Positions 1-7,991 of a stretch of DNA of 64,000 bases are shown piece after piece. Numbering within the stretch: the stretch's first letter is position 1; the number at the start of each line of letters is the position of its first letter. Source of the DNA: Dechloromonas denitrificans (GTDB lineage Bacteria; Pseudomonadota; Gammaproteobacteria; Burkholderiales; Rhodocyclaceae). The position numbers and the translations under genes were made by a program. The stretch is taken from NCBI RefSeq assembly GCF_020510685.1, contig NZ_CP075185.1, positions 682,001 to 746,000 of the forward strand, read 5' to 3'. Under the pieces are notes generated by a model. That model made no database searches, had not been told where the DNA came from, and saw only the letters and a program-made list of their open reading frames with translations.

Positions 1-210
1 CGCGGCATGGAGGTCAAGGTGGCATCGCGGCGCGGTGAAATTCAGCTGCGTGTCGAGACGCGTGGCCGTAACAAGCCGCCGCGCGGTCTGGTCTTCATCC
101 CCTTCTTTGACGCCGGCCGTCTGGTTAACAAACTGACGCTGGATGCGACTTGCCCGATTTCGAAGGAAACGGACTACAAGAAGTGTGCAGTCAAGGTGAC
201 CAAGGTCTGA
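1..210 (+). CDS. napA: NapA, periplasmic nitrate reductase catalytic subunit (C-terminal end only)
   Basis: This is the last 69 codons of a gene that begins before the window. The frame is open from base 1. The tail, with PRG..F.PFFD, the run LTLDA and the ending [15 protein letters not shown], is typical of the molybdopterin-binding C-terminal domain of NapA, which reduces nitrate to nitrite in the periplasm. The catalytic and Fe-S parts lie outside the window. napB and napC follow on the same strand, which fixes the assignment better than the fragment alone. Confidence 0.85.
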   Translation, partial: RGMEVKVASRRGEIQLRVETRGRNKPPRGLVFIPFFDAGRLVNKLTLDATCPISKETDYKKCAVKVTKV

Positions 211-240
211 CGCGGTCGATAACAAAAATGAGCGACAAAG

Positions 241-264
241 CGGCCGGCGGCACTGCCCCGGCCG
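241..264 (+). other. hairpin between napA and napB
   Basis: Two arms, CGGCCGG (241-247) and CCGGCCG (258-264), can pair around a short loop in the 72-base napA-napB spacer. No T-run follows, so it is not an intrinsic terminator. It could set relative transcript stability within the operon; that is inference. The napB Shine-Dalgarno sequence (GGAGG) lies just after it. Confidence 0.4.
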
Positions 265-282
265 TTCATCGGAGGTAATAAA

Positions 283-723
283 ATGAGATTGATCACTGCA
301 CTGGCCTTGGCCGCAGGCATGCTCCTGGGAGGAGTTGGCGGCGTCGGCGCGCAGGAACTGGTGAATGAAATCGGTCATGTGTCGATCGAGGGGAATTCGA
401 AGGTCGATATGTTCCGCCCGGAGAAAGACAAGGAGAGCATTCCGCGCAATTTCCAGAAACAGCCGCCGCTGATCCCGCACAGCATCAAGGGCTACAACAT
501 CACGCAGAACTTCAACAAGTGCATGGACTGCCACTCGAAAGAGCGCGCCGACGAAACCGGGGCGACCAAGGTTGCCAAGTCGCACTATCTTGACCGGGAA
601 GACAAAAAGCTGAGCAATATTTCTCCCCGTCGCTACTTCTGCATGCAATGTCACGTACCGCAGTTCGACGCCAAGCCTCTGGTCGAAAACACTTATAAGC
701 CAGCTGCCAAAAAGGGGGAATGA
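283..723 (+). CDS. napB: NapB, periplasmic nitrate reductase diheme cytochrome c subunit
   Basis: The 146-residue product passes electrons from NapC to NapA in the periplasm. A signal peptide covers about residues 1-23 (cleavage near VGA-QE). Two heme c motifs are visible, CMDCH at 80-84 and CMQCH at 120-124, as expected for NapB; His66 and His101 are plausible distal ligands. The ATG is preceded by a strong GGAGG. The stop codon overlaps the napC start (ATGA), so the two are probably translated together. Length and motif number are normal for the family. Confidence 0.95.
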   Translation: MRLITALALAAGMLLGGVGGVGAQELVNEIGHVSIEGNSKVDMFRPEKDKESIPRNFQKQPPLIPHSIKGYNITQNFNKCMDCHSKERADETGATKVAKSHYLDREDKKLSNISPRRYFCMQCHVPQFDAKPLVENTYKPAAKKGE

Positions 724-1361
724 TGAGTCTCGAAAAATATATGCCCGCCTGGGTCAAGCGGATTGGCTTGGTGACTGCGCTGTTGATTTTCGTCGCCGGT
801 ATTGTCTTCTGGGGCGGTTTCAACTGGGCGCTGGAGGCAACCAACAAGGAGGCTTTCTGTATTTCCTGTCACGAGATGGAAGAAAACGTTTTCAAGGAAT
901 ACCAGAACACCATCCACTACACCAACCGGACCGGGGTGCGCGCCACTTGTCCGGATTGTCACGTGCCCAAGGAATGGGGCCCGAAGATGATCCGCAAGAT
1001 GCAGGCCTCGAACGAAGTGCTGCACAAGATTCTGGGCAGCGTCGATACGCCGGAGAAATTCAACAAGAAGCGTCACGAACTGGCGCAGCATGAATGGGAT
1101 CGCATGAAGGCCAGCGATTCCCGCGAATGCCGCAACTGCCATCGTTTCGACTACATGGATTACACCGAGCAGGGCAATCGTGCTGCCCGTATGCATCCGA
1201 AGGCCTTTGACGAGGGCAAAACCTGTATCGACTGCCACAAGGGCATCGCTCACCAGTTGCCGGCGATTGACCAGCATATCGGCACGCAAAACGAGGGGGC
1301 TGTGGCCATTTCGCACGGCGAGAAGCCGGCCGAGGCTGTCGAGGCTGCCGAGAAAAAATAG
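720..1361 (+). CDS. napC: NapC/NirT-family membrane tetraheme cytochrome c
   Basis: The 213-residue protein takes electrons from quinol and hands them to NapB. One N-terminal membrane anchor (about 15-35) is followed by a periplasmic domain with four CxxCH motifs: CISCH 47-51, CPDCH 77-81, CRNCH 137-141 and CIDCH 169-173. This is the NapC/NirT pattern. Two adjacent in-frame ATGs (720 and 723) are possible starts; the first overlaps the napB stop. It is the last gene of the operon, because a strong terminator follows at 1386. A cytoplasmic or accessory nap gene does not follow it here. Confidence 0.95.
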   Translation: MMSLEKYMPAWVKRIGLVTALLIFVAGIVFWGGFNWALEATNKEAFCISCHEMEENVFKEYQNTIHYTNRTGVRATCPDCHVPKEWGPKMIRKMQASNEVLHKILGSVDTPEKFNKKRHELAQHEWDRMKASDSRECRNCHRFDYMDYTEQGNRAARMHPKAFDEGKTCIDCHKGIAHQLPAIDQHIGTQNEGAVAISHGEKPAEAVEAAEKK

Positions 1362-1385
1362 TTGTTGCGGCATTCAGGCATCAAG

Positions 1386-1419
1386 ACAACCCCGGCCAAC
1401 GACCGGGGTTGTCGTTTTT
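1386..1419 (+). terminator. intrinsic terminator of the nap operon
   Basis: A perfect 10-bp stem (1386-1395 with 1403-1412, ACAACCCCGG / CCGGGGTTGT) with a 7-base loop is followed by CG and five Ts. It sits 25 bases after the napC stop codon. Confidence 0.88.
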
Positions 1420-1587
1420 GAAAGCCTCATCCGCGCGGGCAGTGGTAAAGATGCAAAACTTCTTGAACGGTGCGTGAATAAAGGCTTTTGGCATCAACAC
1501 ATATTCAATCAGGTATGCTACTTTTAGCCTGCTGCCGTTCTGACGGCCAGTTTTCTTAAACAAACACAGGTAACAGGAGTCACTTAG

Positions 1588-1887
1588 ATGAATAAATCCG
1601 AGCTGGTCGAAGTTGCTGCAAAAGAAGCTGGTATTACCAAGGCTGCTGCCGATAAGGCGTTGTCAGCTATTATCGGTGCGGTCGTCCAGACTGTATCCAA
1701 GGGGGAATCTGTTACTCTCGTCGGTTTCGGTACGTTCAAGTCAGCGCAGCGCGCAGCGCGCACCGGCAAGAATCCCAAAACCGGCGCTACGCTCAAGATC
1801 CCGGCAACCACGGTGCCGAAATTTACCGCCGGTACTGCTTTCAAGGCTGCCGTTGCCCCCAAGAAGCCCGCTGCCAAGAAGAAATAA
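1588..1887 (+). CDS. HU-family histone-like DNA-binding protein
   Basis: The 99-residue protein starts MNKSELVE, has the HU/IHF dimer core, and carries the DNA-arm signature GFGTF...RAARTGKNPKTG near residues 48-65. It then adds a Lys/Ala/Pro tail (KKPAAKKK) longer than E. coli HU (about 90 residues). HU dimers bend and compact DNA without strong sequence preference. A clear SD (CAGGAG) precedes the ATG and a terminator follows, so it is a single-gene unit. HU rather than IHF is favoured by the start and the lack of an IHF-type N-terminus. Confidence 0.92.
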   Translation: MNKSELVEVAAKEAGITKAAADKALSAIIGAVVQTVSKGESVTLVGFGTFKSAQRAARTGKNPKTGATLKIPATTVPKFTAGTAFKAAVAPKKPAAKKK

Positions 1888-1903
1888 TCTGGCATTACCC
1901 AAT

Positions 1904-1936
1904 GCGGGGCCCGTCATGAATGGGCTCCGCTTTTTT
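1904..1936 (+). terminator. intrinsic terminator after the HU gene
   Basis: The stem GCGGGGCCC (1904-1912) pairs with GGGCTCCGC (1922-1930) with one G-U pair, followed directly by six Ts (1931-1936). It ends only eight bases before the next reading frame begins. Confidence 0.88.
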
Positions 1937-1944
1937 GATTTGCG

Positions 1945-2289
1945 ATGACTAATTCGAATCCCGAAAACCTGCCTGAAGATCCGCCCGTTGTGGCGCCGCC
2001 GCCCAACGATAATCGCCGTCGCTTGCGAGAGCTTCTGTCGATTCCGGAGCGTGACCGCTCCGATGAACAGTGGGATGAAATCATCGAGCTGGAAATCCAG
2101 CTTGCTCCCGGCAACCGCATCTCCGGAAACGAACCCAGTGCCAATGTCGGACGTGGTCCGATGTCCCAGGGAAAACCTGGTGGTGGCGGTGGGCCGCAGC
2201 AGAAAAAACACCGGCCGCGCACGAACAACAACAATAACAACCGTCGCCCGCGTCAGAACAAGCCGCCTTCTGGCGGTACGCCCGCCTGA
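1945..2289 (+). CDS. hypothetical protein, low complexity, Asn/Arg-rich tail
   Basis: The function is not recognised. The 114-residue frame has a Pro-rich start, a short charged helical segment (about 24-52, LRELLSIPERDRSDEQWDEI) and a C-terminal half that looks disordered: a Gly run, a Gln/Lys/His/Arg stretch and six Asn in a row, ending in Arg/Lys/Pro-rich sequence. The basic disordered tail suggests RNA or nucleic-acid contact, but this is inference. There is no obvious SD before the ATG, and the HU terminator ends eight bases upstream, so its expression signal is unclear. It does not overlap the following gene. Confidence 0.6.
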   Translation: MTNSNPENLPEDPPVVAPPPNDNRRRLRELLSIPERDRSDEQWDEIIELEIQLAPGNRISGNEPSANVGRGPMSQGKPGGGGGPQQKKHRPRTNNNNNNRRPRQNKPPSGGTPA

Positions 2290-2329
2290 GCGTTTTGCCT
2301 CGTTTCGTTGACGCGGCATAATTGCCGTC

Positions 2330-3493
2330 ATGCAGCAATTTGATCTGATCATTGTCGGCGGCGGTCTGGCTGGCGCCAGTCTGGCGCTTGCGCTGCGCGA
2401 CTCGCGCCTACGCATCGCGCTGGTGGAAACTCAAGCACCGCACCCGCCGGCGAACTGGGATGCGCGCATCTATGCGATCAGCCCGGCCAACGTTTCCTTT
2501 CTCGAAGCGATCGGCGCCTGGAAGCATCTGGACATGACGCGCGTTACCCCGATTCGGGCAATGCGGGTGCATGGCGATGGCGGTGGAAGAATCGATTTTT
2601 CGGCGTTCGAGACCGGTGTTTCCGAACTGGGCTGGATACTCGAGTCGTCGCTAATGGCCTGCGAATTCTGGGAAAGCGCCAAACGCCAGGCCAACCTCGC
2701 GCTCTTCTGTCCGGCCAAGCCGGCCCAACTGGAGTTGCGTCAGGATGCCGCCGTGCTCTCGTTGAGCGATGGTGCGGTGCTTTCCGGAAAGTTGCTGGTC
2801 GGAGCCGATGGGCGCGATTCCTGGGTGCGCCAGGCGGCCGGATTAGCTGCGGTCAATACGCCCTATGGCGAAAAAGGTCTGGTCGCCAACTTTGCGACGG
2901 AAAAGCCGCATCGCAATATTGCTTATCAATGGTTTCGTGACGACGGCGTGCTGGCTTATTTGCCTTTGCCCGGGAACCGTATCTCGATCGTCTGGTCGAC
3001 ACGGGATGAACACGCTGACGACCTCTGTGCGCTGTTACCGGAGCAGTTGTGCGATCGAGTTGCCGAGGCTGGCGAGCATGTCCTTGGTGGGCTCGAATTG
3101 CTGACGCCGGCCGTTGCCTTTCCCTTGCGCTTGATGCGTGTCCCGCAGACGGTGGCGCCCCGCCTCGCGCTGGTTGGCGATGCGGCGCACGGTATTCATC
3201 CGCTCTCCGGTCATGGCATCAACCTCGGCTTCCAGGATGTGAGTGAGTTGGCGAAGCTGTTGTCCAATGCACAACCGTGGTTCGATATCGGTCAGGAGCG
3301 TTTCCTGCAACGTTATCAGCGCGCCCGGCGTGAAGAAACTGTCCTGATGCAGTCGGCAACCGACGGTTTGCACCGGCTGTTTCGCGACTCGTCGCCCGGC
3401 TTGGGGCCGTTGCGTAATCTCGGGTTGAACCTGACCAATCGCCTGCCTTTTGTAAAAAATTCCCTGGTGCGTTACGCATTGGGTGCCTTCTAG
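2330..3493 (+). CDS. UbiH/UbiF/VisC/COQ6-family FAD monooxygenase
   Basis: The 387-residue flavoprotein has the dinucleotide-binding motif GGGLAG at residues 10-15, a GADGRDS motif in the middle and the second FAD motif GDAAHGIHPLSGHG near residue 285. These three motifs define the ubiquinone-ring hydroxylase family, which hydroxylates polyprenyl-benzoquinone precursors. Which ring position is used (UbiH, UbiF, UbiI or UbiM type) cannot be told from motifs alone, so no symbol is given. A TTGCCT (2295-2300)/CATAAT (2317-2322) pair lies directly upstream and would put the transcript start almost on the ATG. dsbC follows after nine bases. Confidence 0.88.
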   Translation: MQQFDLIIVGGGLAGASLALALRDSRLRIALVETQAPHPPANWDARIYAISPANVSFLEAIGAWKHLDMTRVTPIRAMRVHGDGGGRIDFSAFETGVSELGWILESSLMACEFWESAKRQANLALFCPAKPAQLELRQDAAVLSLSDGAVLSGKLLVGADGRDSWVRQAAGLAAVNTPYGEKGLVANFATEKPHRNIAYQWFRDDGVLAYLPLPGNRISIVWSTRDEHADDLCALLPEQLCDRVAEAGEHVLGGLELLTPAVAFPLRLMRVPQTVAPRLALVGDAAHGIHPLSGHGINLGFQDVSELAKLLSNAQPWFDIGQERFLQRYQRARREETVLMQSATDGLHRLFRDSSPGLGPLRNLGLNLTNRLPFVKNSLVRYALGAF

Positions 3494-3502
3494 GAGATTT
3501 GC

Positions 3503-4207
3503 ATGTTGAAAAAGCTGTTGCCGCTCGTCCTGATGCTGGCCTTTGCTTCACAGGCTGTGGCGGATGAAGCGGACATCAAGAAGGCGATGGAGGCCAAGCT
3601 CGGCACCAAGATCGAAAGCGTCACCAAGTCGGGATATCTCGGGCTTTACGAAGTGTATGCTGACGGAAATATTCTTTATACCGACGAGAAGATGACGGCT
3701 TTCATCGCTGGCGGTCAGTTGATCGAAGGCAAGTCGATGAAAAACGTCACCGAGGAGCGCATGCGCAAGCTGACGGCCATCCGCTTTGGCGATCTGCCGT
3801 TTGAGCGTGCCATCAAGCAGGTGCGCGGCGATGGCAAGCGGGTGCTGGCGACCTTCGAGGATCCGAACTGCGGTTACTGCAAGCGGCTGGCCAAGGATCT
3901 CCAGAAGCTGGATAACGTCACGATATACACCTTCCTGTTGCCGATCCTGTCTGAAGATTCGATTCGCAAGTCGAAGCAGATCTGGTGTTCGGCTGATCGC
4001 GCCAAGACCTGGAATGACTGGATGCTTGATGGCAAGGCACCGGCCGGCCGGGACGATTGCGATACCTCGGCGGTCAGTAAAAATCAGGAATTCGGTCGCA
4101 AGTTGAGTATTTCCGGAACGCCAACCATGTTCTTCGGCGATGGCGAACGCGTGCCGGGCGCAATGCCGCTGGCGCGTATCGAGCAGAGGCTCAGCCAAGT
4201 CAAGTAG
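3503..4207 (+). CDS. dsbC: DsbC-type periplasmic thiol:disulfide isomerase
   Basis: The 234-residue protein has a signal peptide (about 1-20, ends AVA-DE), an N-terminal dimerisation domain, and a thioredoxin-fold domain with active site CGYC at 123-126 after FEDPN. The cis-Pro loop GTPT is near residue 205. CGYC with that dimerisation domain is the DsbC pattern; DsbC reshuffles wrong disulfides in the periplasm. A second Cys pair (in IWCSAD and DDCDT) matches the structural disulfide of DsbC. It sits nine bases after the monooxygenase gene and is probably cotranscribed with it. Confidence 0.93.
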   Translation: MLKKLLPLVLMLAFASQAVADEADIKKAMEAKLGTKIESVTKSGYLGLYEVYADGNILYTDEKMTAFIAGGQLIEGKSMKNVTEERMRKLTAIRFGDLPFERAIKQVRGDGKRVLATFEDPNCGYCKRLAKDLQKLDNVTIYTFLLPILSEDSIRKSKQIWCSADRAKTWNDWMLDGKAPAGRDDCDTSAVSKNQEFGRKLSISGTPTMFFGDGERVPGAMPLARIEQRLSQVK

Positions 4208-4226
4208 CGCCGGCTCTTTGATTCAA

Positions 4227-4260
4227 TGCACAAGAGGCAGCTTCGGCTGCCTCTTGTGCA
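4227..4260 (+). terminator. 15-bp hairpin with TTCG loop after dsbC
   Basis: A perfect 15-bp stem (4227-4241 with 4246-4260) closed by the stable tetraloop TTCG stands 19 bases after the dsbC stop codon. No T-run follows on either strand, so it is either an unusual terminator or a transcript-stabilising 3' end. Confidence 0.6.
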
Positions 4261-4521
4261 TCTGCCTGGCGAGGCGCCGTGCCGCGCCTGAGCCCTGCTG
4301 CAGGGCGCGTCGGGGCGATGCCAAAACGGTCTGATTTGACCGTGTTTTTACCACGACGGCATTGTCGGCGAAGGTCTTTCTTCGCTCCCGTGGAACTCCT
4401 TATAAGTCACTTTAAGTGTTGAGTTTCGGCCTTTGATTTTTAAAGGAAAAATTTGACATTCGTCGTCGACAAAAGCGTTCCTAAGTCATTGTTGCAAAAG
4501 AAAAAAATACAAATTTCGCTA
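4261..4521. other. non-coding stretch upstream of the mraZ promoter
   Basis: Together with its flanks, this is a gap of nearly 390 bases between dsbC and mraZ. It has no reading frame with a start, SD and protein-like composition. The base composition turns AT-rich from about 4380 on. A TTGACA at 4453-4458 has no convincing -10 at the right distance. The recognisable promoter is the one at 4522-4550. Confidence 0.5.
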
Positions 4522-4550
4522 TTGACTGTGGGGGGTTCATGTTCTAAAGT
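4522..4550 (+). promoter_or_regulatory. sigma70 promoter of the dcw cluster
   Basis: TTGACT (4522-4527), a 17-base spacer and TAAAGT (4545-4550) give a near-consensus housekeeping promoter 46 bases before the mraZ ATG. The predicted start (about 4557) falls inside the TGGG repeats, where a bound repressor would block initiation. Confidence 0.75.
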
Positions 4551-4584
4551 GGGAAAACGTGTCGAAATGTGGGTAAACGGGGAG
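4550..4584 (+). promoter_or_regulatory. 10-bp-phased MraZ-type operator
   Basis: Units begin every 10 bases: TGGGAAAACG (4550), TGTCGAAATG (4560), TGGGTAAACG (4570) and GGGAG (4580). MraZ proteins are known to bind direct TGGGN repeats separated by five bases upstream of their own operon. Two units here match that core exactly and one is degenerate. The array begins at the end of the -10 box and runs to the mraZ SD, so autorepression is the natural reading; binding itself is inferred. Confidence 0.65.
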
Positions 4585-4595
4585 CGAAGCGGAAG

Positions 4596-5042
4596 ATGTT
4601 CGAAGGGGCTACAGCACTCAGTCTGGATGCGAAGGGGCGGCTTGCCATACCGGCAAGACACCGCGAGCCCCTGCTCGCCGCCGCCGAGGGCTCGCTCGTC
4701 CTGACGGCGCACCCGCATCGCTGTCTGCTGCTCTATCCTTCGCCGGCCTGGCAGCCGATCCGCGATCAGATTCTCAAGGCGTCCAGCCTGGATACTCGTG
4801 CAGCCTCGATCAAGCGCGTCCTGGTTGGTAACGCGCGTACCGAGGAACTCGATTCGGCCGGGCGCATTCTCGTTGCGCCGGAACTTCGCGACTACGCCAA
4901 TCTCGAAAAGACGGTCTATCTGGTCGGTATGGGGTCGCATTTCGAAATCTGGAGCGAGGCTGGCTGGAAGCAGCAGAACGATCTGGCTGCGGAGGCGCTG
5001 TCCGGCGACCTGCCGCCGGGCTTCGGAGATTTGGTGCTGTGA
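4596..5042 (+). CDS. mraZ: MraZ, transcriptional regulator of the dcw cluster
   Basis: The 148-residue protein carries two SpoVT/AbrB-type repeats with the conserved cores [15 protein letters not shown] (N-terminal) and [17 protein letters not shown] (C-terminal). MraZ forms a ring and represses its own operon in E. coli. I chose ATG 4596 (MFEGA, as in E. coli MFRGA) with GGAG upstream. A GTG at 4569 is in frame but would place the operator inside the coding region. The end overlaps the rsmH start (GTGA). It is the first gene of the cluster. Confidence 0.95.
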   Translation: MFEGATALSLDAKGRLAIPARHREPLLAAAEGSLVLTAHPHRCLLLYPSPAWQPIRDQILKASSLDTRAASIKRVLVGNARTEELDSAGRILVAPELRDYANLEKTVYLVGMGSHFEIWSEAGWKQQNDLAAEALSGDLPPGFGDLVL

Positions 5043-5965
5043 CCGCGGGTGGCACCCACGTCACGGTGCTGCTCGACGAGGCGGTTCAGTCCCTGGCGAT
5101 CAAGCCGGAGGGTGTCTATATGGACGCCACCTTCGGGCGCGGCGGGCATAGCCGGCGGATTCTTGCCGCGCTGAATGAGCGCGGCCGGCTGGTCGCCGTC
5201 GACCGCGACCCCTCGGCCATTGCGGCTGGGGCAATAATCAATGATTCCCGTTTTCAGCTGGTCCATCGCGCCTTTGGCGAAATCGCCGAAGCGGCGCGCG
5301 AGGCCGGTGTGCAGGACGTGGATGGAATCCTTTTTGATGTAGGGGTGTCGTCGCCGCAAATCGACGATGGGGGGCGCGGTTTCAGCTTCCGCCACGATGC
5401 ACCGCTCGACATGCGTATGGATACGACGCAGGGCGAGACGGCGGCCGAGTGGCTGGCGCGGGCCGAAATAAGGGACATAACGGAGGTTATTAGAAATTAT
5501 GGCGAAGAACGGTTTGCTTTCCAGATTGCAAAGAAGGTTGTGGCTGCTCGGCTCGAACAGCCTATTGTCACAACAGCTCAGTTCGCGGCCATCGTACGCG
5601 CGACCGTGCGCACCCGTGAGCCAGGGCAGGACCCGGCGACGCGCAGCTTTCAAGCTTTACGGATTCATATCAATCAAGAGCTCCGCCAGCTGGAAGTAGC
5701 CTTGCCGCAAGCGCTTGACTTGTTGAAACCGGGTGGTCGCCTGGTGGTGATTTCCTTCCATTCGCTGGAGGATCGCATCGTCAAGAATTTCATGCGCGCC
5801 CAGTCGTCGGCCGATGATCTGCCGAAAGGCCTGCCTTTGCGGGCCGACCAGTTGCCGCAACCGAAATTGCGCCTGATCGGCAAAATGATCAAGCCGTCGG
5901 CAGCGGAAATCGCGGCCAATCCGCGCGCCCGGAGCGCCGTGATGCGGGTGGCCGAAAAACTGTAA
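5039..5965 (+). CDS. rsmH: RsmH, 16S rRNA (cytosine1402-N4)-methyltransferase
   Basis: The 308-residue SAM-dependent enzyme methylates N4 of C1402 in 16S rRNA. Visible family marks are [10 protein letters not shown] at the start, the SAM loop [25 protein letters not shown] and the C-terminal [13 protein letters not shown]. The start is a GTG overlapping the mraZ stop, so translation is coupled. It is usual as the second gene of the dcw cluster. Confidence 0.96.
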   Translation: MTAGGTHVTVLLDEAVQSLAIKPEGVYMDATFGRGGHSRRILAALNERGRLVAVDRDPSAIAAGAIINDSRFQLVHRAFGEIAEAAREAGVQDVDGILFDVGVSSPQIDDGGRGFSFRHDAPLDMRMDTTQGETAAEWLARAEIRDITEVIRNYGEERFAFQIAKKVVAARLEQPIVTTAQFAAIVRATVRTREPGQDPATRSFQALRIHINQELRQLEVALPQALDLLKPGGRLVVISFHSLEDRIVKNFMRAQSSADDLPKGLPLRADQLPQPKLRLIGKMIKPSAAEIAANPRARSAVMRVAEKL

Positions 5966-6243
5966 TGGTCCGTTTCAACATGATCCTTCTCCTGATCGTC
6001 GTCGTTTGCGCACTGGGTGTTGTCACCTCCCAGCATCGCGCGCGCAAGCTGTTTCAGGATCTGGAGAGCGAGCAGGAGCGGGCGCGTCAGCTCGATGTCG
6101 AGTATGGCCAGCTGCAGCTGGAGATGTCGACCTGGGCGACGCATCCGCGGGTCGAAAAAATCGCCCGTGACCGTCTGCACATGGTTTCGCCCGATGCGCT
6201 GAGTGCGAAGCGCCCGCCGGCCGCCGCCAAAGGAGGTGCCTGA
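5965..6243 (+). CDS. ftsL: FtsL, cell division protein
   Basis: The 92-residue bitopic protein has a short cytoplasmic tip, a membrane segment (about 4-22) and a periplasmic coiled coil. It ends with the family-typical run ATHPRVEKIARDRLHM. FtsL joins FtsB and FtsQ and helps activate FtsWI at the septum. The ATG shares one base with the rsmH stop, and its own stop shares one base with the ftsI start. Small size and low conservation make position in the cluster part of the evidence. Confidence 0.93.
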   Translation: MVRFNMILLLIVVVCALGVVTSQHRARKLFQDLESEQERARQLDVEYGQLQLEMSTWATHPRVEKIARDRLHMVSPDALSAKRPPAAAKGGA

Positions 6244-7991
6244 TGGGTGTCCGGCGGCGTCCCCAGCGCGGGCATCGGTTTACCGAAAGCCCGGTGCTGC
6301 AACTGGCGTTGCAGGGCTGGCGTTCGCGTACCGTCGGCTTGCTGCTGATGGGCGCTTTCCTGGCGCTGGTGGCGCGCGGTTTCTATTTGCAGGTAATCAA
6401 CAACGACTTTCTGCAGGAGAAGGGTGATTCGCGCTACCGCCGCGATATCGAGGTTTCCGCTTCACGCGGCAAGATCACCGACCGCAACGGCGACATGCTG
6501 GCGGTGTCGACGCCGATGAAGTCGATCTGGGCGATCCCTGGCGACGCCCGGGCGATGCCGGGGCAGCAGAAGCAGCAACTGGCCGCGCTGCTCGAGATGA
6601 CCGTCAAGGAGCTCGATGGCAAGCTGGTCTCGGACAAGACCTTCGTCTTCGTCAAGCGCCAGGTGCCGCCGGAAACGGCCGATCGCATTGCCGCGCTGAA
6701 GCTGCCGGGTGTCCATCAGGAAAAGGAATACCGCCGTTATTACCCGACCGGTGACATGACGGCGCATGTCGTCGGGTTTACCGGCGTTGACGACAAGGGC
6801 CTGGAGGGCGTCGAACTGGCTTTCCAGAACAGTCTGCTCGGCCACTCGGGGAGCCGCAGCGTGATCAAGGACCGCCGCGGCCAGATTGTCGAGGACGTCG
6901 GTGCGCTGAAGCCGCCGATGGATGGCAAGGATGTCCGGCTGGCCCTCGACTCGAAGATTCAATACCTGGCCTACAGCCAGCTCAAGGCGGCGGTCGAGAC
7001 CAACAATGCCAAGGCCGGCGGCGCCATCGTCATCGATGCGCGGACCGGCGAGATACTGGCGCTGGCCAACTGGCCGACCTATAACCCGAACAACCGCCAG
7101 CGCCTGTCCGGCGCCCAGCTGCGCAACCGGGCCATCACCGATACCTTCGAGCCGGGGTCGGTGATGAAGCCGTTTACCGCCGCGTTGGCGCTCGAAAAAG
7201 GCAAGGTTCGCTTCGACACCGTGATCAACACCGCGCCGGGCCGCCTGACCATTGGCTCGGCGACCATTTCCGATTCCCATGCGCATGGTCTGCTGACCGT
7301 CGCCCAGATAATCCAGAAATCTTCCAACGTCGGCACGGCGAAGATCGCCCTCGGTTTTTCGCCGCAGGAATTGTGGGAGATGTTCGATGGCGTCGGTTTC
7401 GGCCAGGCGCCCAATCTCGGCTTTCCGGGCGAGGTCGTTGGTCGTTTGCGGCCGTGGAAAAGCTGGCGGCCGATCGAGCAGGCCACGATGTCCTATGGTC
7501 ATGGCATTTCGGTCAGTCTGGTTCAGTTGGCTCGGGCCTATACCGTTTTTGCCCGTGACGGCGAGTTGATTCCCTTGTCGCTGATTCGCCTGGAAGATAC
7601 GCCGGTGCGCGGCGTCCGTGTTTTTTCGCCGCAGACCACCCGTGAAATCAGGGCCATGCTGGAAATGGCCGTGCAACCGGAAGGGACCGCGCCGAAGGCC
7701 CGGGTCGCGGGCTATCGTGTCGGTGGCAAGACCGGTACGGCCTACAAGGTCGAAGGCGGTGTCTATGCTAGAAAATACGTCGCCTCGTTTGTCGGCATCG
7801 CGCCGATCGGCGACCCGCGCCTGATTGTCGCGGTGATGATCGACGAGCCTTCCGCTGGCGGCCACTTTGGTGGCGATGTCGCTGGCCCGGCATTTTCGTC
7901 GATCGCTGGCGGCGCCTTGCGGACCATGGGCGTGCCGCCCGATGCGCCGGTCCAGGTGGCCGAGGCCAATCTCGGAAAGGGAGCGCTGTGA
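6243..7991 (+). CDS. ftsI: FtsI (PBP3), septal peptidoglycan transpeptidase
   Basis: The 582-residue class B penicillin-binding protein has an N-terminal membrane anchor (about 30-50), a PBP-dimer domain, and a transpeptidase domain. The three active-site motifs are Ser306-Val-Met-Lys309 (in EPGSVMKPF), SSN at about 360-362 and KTGT from Lys496. It cross-links septal peptidoglycan with FtsW. A one-base overlap with ftsL and a four-base GTGA overlap with murE indicate tight cotranslation. Confidence 0.97.
   Translation: MGVRRRPQRGHRFTESPVLQLALQGWRSRTVGLLLMGAFLALVARGFYLQVINNDFLQEKGDSRYRRDIEVSASRGKITDRNGDMLAVSTPMKSIWAIPGDARAMPGQQKQQLAALLEMTVKELDGKLVSDKTFVFVKRQVPPETADRIAALKLPGVHQEKEYRRYYPTGDMTAHVVGFTGVDDKGLEGVELAFQNSLLGHSGSRSVIKDRRGQIVEDVGALKPPMDGKDVRLALDSKIQYLAYSQLKAAVETNNAKAGGAIVIDARTGEILALANWPTYNPNNRQRLSGAQLRNRAITDTFEPGSVMKPFTAALALEKGKVRFDTVINTAPGRLTIGSATISDSHAHGLLTVAQIIQKSSNVGTAKIALGFSPQELWEMFDGVGFGQAPNLGFPGEVVGRLRPWKSWRPIEQATMSYGHGISVSLVQLARAYTVFARDGELIPLSLIRLEDTPVRGVRVFSPQTTREIRAMLEMAVQPEGTAPKARVAGYRVGGKTGTAYKVEGGVYARKYVASFVGIAPIGDPRLIVAVMIDEPSAGGHFGGDVAGPAFSSIAGGALRTMGVPPDAPVQVAEANLGKGAL

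Noticed and set aside
4453..4482. TTGACA upstream of mraZ as a second promoter
   Set aside because: A perfect -35 but no acceptable -10 at 16-18 bases; the pair at 4522-4550 is much better.
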